Shown one piece after another: positions 61,129-64,000 of a stretch of DNA of 64,000 nucleotides. Every line of letters begins with the position of its first letter. Positions within the stretch are counted from its first letter, which is position 1. The position numbers and the translations under genes are program-made. The stretch comes from Verrucomicrobiia bacterium (lineage in GTDB: Bacteria > Verrucomicrobiota > Verrucomicrobiia > Limisphaerales > Pedosphaeraceae): contig DATAUW010000017.1 of NCBI GenBank assembly GCA_036268055.1, positions 62,001 to 126,000 of the forward strand, given 5' to 3'. The notes beneath the pieces are model-generated. The model was not told the DNA's origin. It did no database searches and saw nothing but the letters and a program-made list of their open reading frames with translations.

Positions 61129-61224
61129 AGTTTTAATGAAGTGTGGAGGCTAATAAAATTGACGGCTATTCCAGAAATAGCTGTCTCGGTTTGATCCGCG
61201 TTCAATCCTTGTTTCATCTGTGGC

Positions 61225-61272
61225 TAAAAATTCCTGTCCTCCTCCGCGCCTCGGCGTCTCCGCGGTTAATTA
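61225..61272. repeat. GCAGAGG-type repeat, copy C (inverted, diverged)
   Basis: Read on the minus strand the segment gives TTAACCGCGGAGACGCCGAG and then GCGCGGAGGAGGACAGG, related to the CGCAGAGGCGCGGAGGCGC motif of copies A and B but more diverged. A GCCACAGATGAAAC stretch nearby resembles the CCGTGGTTT block of copy A weakly. It lies in the spacer before the isomerase-like gene. Confidence 0.5.
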
Positions 61273-61372
61273 GCTTTTCCACTTGGAAAAAGTCATTCGG
61301 TTGGAGGATTGCCAAGGGTTGAACAGCACTTTACGATTTGGCCGCTCAACAAAAAAATTTAAATTTAAAAAA

Positions 61373-63013
61373 ATGAAATTACCGAAATTGAATCGCGGAC
61401 AGGTGCAACTGATTGCCAGCGGGGATTTGCGCCAATCGGCAAACAAGGTTTGCTGGCCCGCGCAGGCGGAAATGGAGCGCACATTGAAGGCGGCGCTGGC
61501 GGCGGAGGGTTGGCAGGTGGTTCGCGTGCATCCTTACAAAGCTTACGCGGGCCACGGCTTCATCAGTTCGCAACGCGAAGGCATGGAGGCGTTCAAGAAC
61601 GTGGACCCGGATGCGCCGCTGATCGTGGCGGAGGCGGTGTGGCAATATTCCCATCATATCCTCGCGGGACTCACGACACATCGCGGGCCGATTTTGACGG
61701 TGGCGAATTGGTCGGGGCAATGGCCGGGGCTCGTGGGCATGTTAAATTTGAATGGCTCGCTCACGCGCGCGGGAGTGAAATATTCGACCTTGTGGAGCGA
61801 GAATTTTACCGACGAATATTTTCTCGGCAAGTTGCGCCAATGGCTTAAGACCGGCGAATGCTCGCACACCACCGAACACGTCACGCCGTTTGCAAAGGCA
61901 AAACTGGGCGGCACAGCGGCGCGCACCGGTCAAAAGCTCGCGGCGGAATTGCGCCAGGACAAGGCGATCATGGGCGTGTTCGACGAAGGTTGCATGGGCA
62001 TGTTCAATGCGATGATTCCTGAGGAGTTGTTGCATCCTACGGGGGTGTTCAAGGAGCGTTTGAGCCAGTCGGCGCTTTATTTTGAGACGACGCAGGTGAG
62101 CGACGCGGAAGCGAAGGCGGTGCGCGGGTGGTTCAAGAAAAAGGGAATGAAATTCACGACCGGTCGCAATGACAAAACCGATTTGACCGAGGAACAAATT
62201 CTGGCGCAGTGCAAAATGTATATCGCGGCGATGCGCATCGCGGATGATTTTGGATGCGATTGCATCGGCATCCAATATCAGCAGGGACTGAAGGATTTGG
62301 CGCCGGCGAGTGATTTGGTGGAAGGGACGTTGAATAATGGCGACCGTCCGCCAGTGAAGTCGCGCGACGGCAAACGCGTTTTGTTCGCGGGCGAACCGTT
62401 GCCGCATTTCAACGAAGTGGATGAATGCGCGGGGTTGGACGGTTTGATGACGTATCGCGTGCAAAAGGCGCTCGGGCAGCCGGTGGAGAATACGTTACAC
62501 GACGTGCGCTGGGGTGATTGGGATGCGTCGGGCACGGTGAAGGATTACGTGTGGGTGTTTGAAATCAGCGGTTCGGCGCCGCCGGCACATTTTATTGGCG
62601 GATGGAAAGGCGCGGAAGGTTTTCGCCAGCCGCCGATGTACTTTCCGAAAGGCGGGAGCACCTTGCGCGGCATCTCGAAGCCGGGCGAGATCGTGTGGTC
62701 ACGCATTTATGTGACGCCGGGCGGGTTGAACATGGACATCGGTCGCGGCGGGGTGGTGACGTTGCCGCGCGAAGAGACCGAGCGCCGGTGGCAATCCACG
62801 ACCTGGCAATGGCCGATCATGCACGCGGTGACTTACGGCGTGACGCGCGATCAATTCATGGCCAAGCATCAGGCGAATCACGTGCAGTTGGTTTACGGTA
62901 CGGATGCCCGCAAAGCCGATGATTGTTTGGTGGCCAAAGCGGCGATGGCCGAGGCTATGGGAATTAAAGTCAATTTGTGTGGCACGCGCAAAGGTGGAAA
63001 AGCCTGGGCGTAA
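61373..63013 (+). CDS. L-fucose isomerase-like protein
   Basis: The protein has 546 residues from the ATG at 61373; the longer in-frame ORF starts in spacer DNA. The overall layout matches the FucI/AraA-type isomerase superfamily: an N-terminal Rossmann-like part ([20 protein letters not shown]), a central [16 protein letters not shown] region and a C-terminal SDLVEGTLN plus [13 protein letters not shown] segment with candidate metal-ligand His. Close relatives interconvert aldoses and ketoses, with L-fucose or D-arabinose as usual substrates; this member is diverged and its substrate is unassigned. No kinase or aldolase is nearby. An intrinsic terminator follows. Confidence 0.82.
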   Translation: MKLPKLNRGQVQLIASGDLRQSANKVCWPAQAEMERTLKAALAAEGWQVVRVHPYKAYAGHGFISSQREGMEAFKNVDPDAPLIVAEAVWQYSHHILAGLTTHRGPILTVANWSGQWPGLVGMLNLNGSLTRAGVKYSTLWSENFTDEYFLGKLRQWLKTGECSHTTEHVTPFAKAKLGGTAARTGQKLAAELRQDKAIMGVFDEGCMGMFNAMIPEELLHPTGVFKERLSQSALYFETTQVSDAEAKAVRGWFKKKGMKFTTGRNDKTDLTEEQILAQCKMYIAAMRIADDFGCDCIGIQYQQGLKDLAPASDLVEGTLNNGDRPPVKSRDGKRVLFAGEPLPHFNEVDECAGLDGLMTYRVQKALGQPVENTLHDVRWGDWDASGTVKDYVWVFEISGSAPPAHFIGGWKGAEGFRQPPMYFPKGGSTLRGISKPGEIVWSRIYVTPGGLNMDIGRGGVVTLPREETERRWQSTTWQWPIMHAVTYGVTRDQFMAKHQANHVQLVYGTDARKADDCLVAKAAMAEAMGIKVNLCGTRKGGKAWA

Positions 63014-63103
63014 CTCACAAGCAGTAAGTGACTTAAAAAATATTTGAACAGATACGTTCGCGTAGCGGTCTTATTAATAGAGCGTTGTTTATGAGGGTTG
63101 GTG

Positions 63104-63137
63104 AAAGGTCCGCGTCAAGTGATGCGGGCCTTTTTTT
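63104..63137 (+). terminator. Intrinsic terminator of the isomerase-like gene
   Basis: AAAGGTCCGC (63104-63113) pairs with GCGGGCCTTT (63124-63133) over ten bases with one G:T pair, and a run of seven T (63131-63137) follows. It overlaps the stop codon of the convergent M48 gene. Confidence 0.9.
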
Positions 63138-63972
63138 ATTGTGGTTGGATGCCCATGTCAGGGTTGAATATCCGAATTTCTACGAAGACGAGCAGCACCA
63201 CGATTGCGATCATAAATATATAACCCGGCCAGGTGAAATAGTCGGGCTTTTCCGGGCGCGGAAAATCGGGCAGAACTCCCGCATCCACGAGACGGTCGTA
63301 TAAATGCGGATGTGTCTGGCGATTGGTTGCGTTGACTGCTGGAATCTGGTTAAAGCGATACAATTTTTCCAGCGCCTCGGCATACACACGATCGTGCGCC
63401 TGGTCAGTCGTGGCAATCTGGTCGGCGCGCCGTTCCATTTTTTGCGAGAGCGAACGGGAAAAACGCGCGATAAGAAACATCACGAGATAGGGGCCCAGCA
63501 AACCGGCGAAGCCAAAAGTCTTCATGCACGGCACGATAAAGACCAGCGGGAAAAAGGAAAACAAACCGAGCAACCGCCCGGCGAGCACCATTTTGGATTC
63601 GGAAAGGTGCGCCAGTTCATGCGCGCAAATTGCCGAGATTTCGTTGTCGGTGCAGATTTCCACCAACCGATCGCTGAAAATAAGGCGTCGGCCGGTTACG
63701 ATGGCGAAGGCGTTAGCCGATACGCCATCAAGCTGTTCCACGGGTGGTGGCGGGGTATTCAATCGGCGCGAAGTTTCCTCGACAATCATGCGCAGCCTTT
63801 CACTCGCGGGTTTTAGGAAGTTGACCCATCTCAAGTAGCGCAGAGCCAAGCCGAATTGAACGGCCAGTTGAAGCACCAGATAACCTACAGCAATTGGCAG
63901 CATGTCCCAGCCAAATTCATCGGGCATCAGCAAAATTGCGGCAATCAGTAATCCCCAGATGATAAAACGCAT
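63136..63972 (-). CDS. M48-family zinc metallopeptidase (HtpX/Ste24-like), 5' end uncertain
   Basis: This protein of at least 278 residues has the active-site motif ICAHELAHLSES (HExxH) near residue 117 and a later Glu in an EALEKLYRF segment. Helices lie near the N-terminus (IIWGLLIAAILLMPDEFGW, AVGYLVLQLAVQFGLAL), in the middle (LFSFFPLVFIVPCM) and near the C-terminus (WPGYIFMIAIVVLLVFVEI). M48 enzymes cut membrane or exported proteins. The frame is open through the ATG at 63972 to the window end, so the true start may lie beyond it. Confidence 0.85.
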   Translation of the reverse strand: MRFIIWGLLIAAILLMPDEFGWDMLPIAVGYLVLQLAVQFGLALRYLRWVNFLKPASERLRMIVEETSRRLNTPPPPVEQLDGVSANAFAIVTGRRLIFSDRLVEICTDNEISAICAHELAHLSESKMVLAGRLLGLFSFFPLVFIVPCMKTFGFAGLLGPYLVMFLIARFSRSLSQKMERRADQIATTDQAHDRVYAEALEKLYRFNQIPAVNATNRQTHPHLYDRLVDAGVLPDFPRPEKPDYFTWPGYIFMIAIVVLLVFVEIRIFNPDMGIQPQ

Positions 63973-64000
63973 TCCGTTGGCGATCGTTTGATGGCACCAC

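Noticed and set aside
1-64000. tRNA, rRNA, CRISPR, riboswitch and transposase candidates
   Set aside because: No cloverleaf-like or array-like structure, no conserved riboswitch core and no transposase or integrase motifs were recognised by eye; an Infernal or tRNAscan run could still find weak cases.

Overview
The window looks like a piece of a Verrucomicrobiota chromosome, probably from the Pedosphaera/Limisphaerales side of the phylum. This is an inference from gene content: a complete alternative complex III operon, an ARC/Mpa-type AAA ATPase, a DUF1559-like pseudopilin, a TMTC-like TPR membrane protein, hopanoid genes, GYF_2-domain membrane proteins and families of short GC-rich palindromic repeats. 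No rRNA, tRNA, CRISPR array, integrase or transposase was found. Most of the window is dense core genome. The exception is about 52.0-55.8 kb, which is AT-richer, poor in recognisable genes and full of repeats.

Layout. 1-7.73 kb: minus-strand act operon (actA-B-C-D-E-F plus a truncated linker gene), mostly joined by ATGA stop/start overlaps, encoding quinol:cytochrome c oxidoreductase. 8-16.7 kb: ARC ATPase, Gfo/Idh/MocA oxidoreductase, TPR membrane protein, trpC, prfB with an intact programmed +1 frameshift site, and a pseudopilin. 16.7-24.1 kb: cupredoxin-like secreted protein, glycyl-tRNA synthetase, small membrane protein, GNAT, ygfZ, MalK/UgpC-type ATPase, apgM. 24.1-27.9 kb: a 13-codon lysine-rich mini-ORF, DEDD exonuclease, nucleoside phosphorylase-like protein, then a hopanoid-type block (hpnD, hpnK, small transporter).

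27.9-33.8 kb: a minus-strand run yicC, gmk, coaC, histidine kinase, sigma-54 response regulator and a small membrane protein. 33.9-43.8 kb: secreted hypothetical, small Lys-rich protein, CsoR-family regulator with a convincing operator followed by an MgtA-type P-type ATPase, an Uma2-family gene broken by one stop codon, trpB, UTP-glucose-1-phosphate uridylyltransferase, a zinc-ribbon protein and a Fur-family regulator. 44-52 kb: cinA, ferredoxin, pyk, a four-gene GYF_2/DUF2752 membrane cluster, and rpsA with a clear intrinsic terminator.

52-55.8 kb: two small lipoproteins, orphan ORFs, a 113-bp direct repeat about 1.7 kb apart, and several hairpin repeat families. 55.8-64 kb: UbiA and UbiX-like genes (probably menaquinone synthesis), a lipoprotein amidase coupled to a sugar-nucleotide epimerase, DUF4864 protein, methyltransferase, fucose-isomerase-like enzyme, and an M48 peptidase that may run off the right edge.

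The most unusual items are the CsoR/MgtA pair with a Cu-type ligand triad and a perfect dyad, the lysine-rich mini-gene with its own ribosome binding site and hairpin, the repeat-bounded island at 53.6-55.4 kb, and the GYF_2/DUF2752 cluster. None of these by itself proves a new system.
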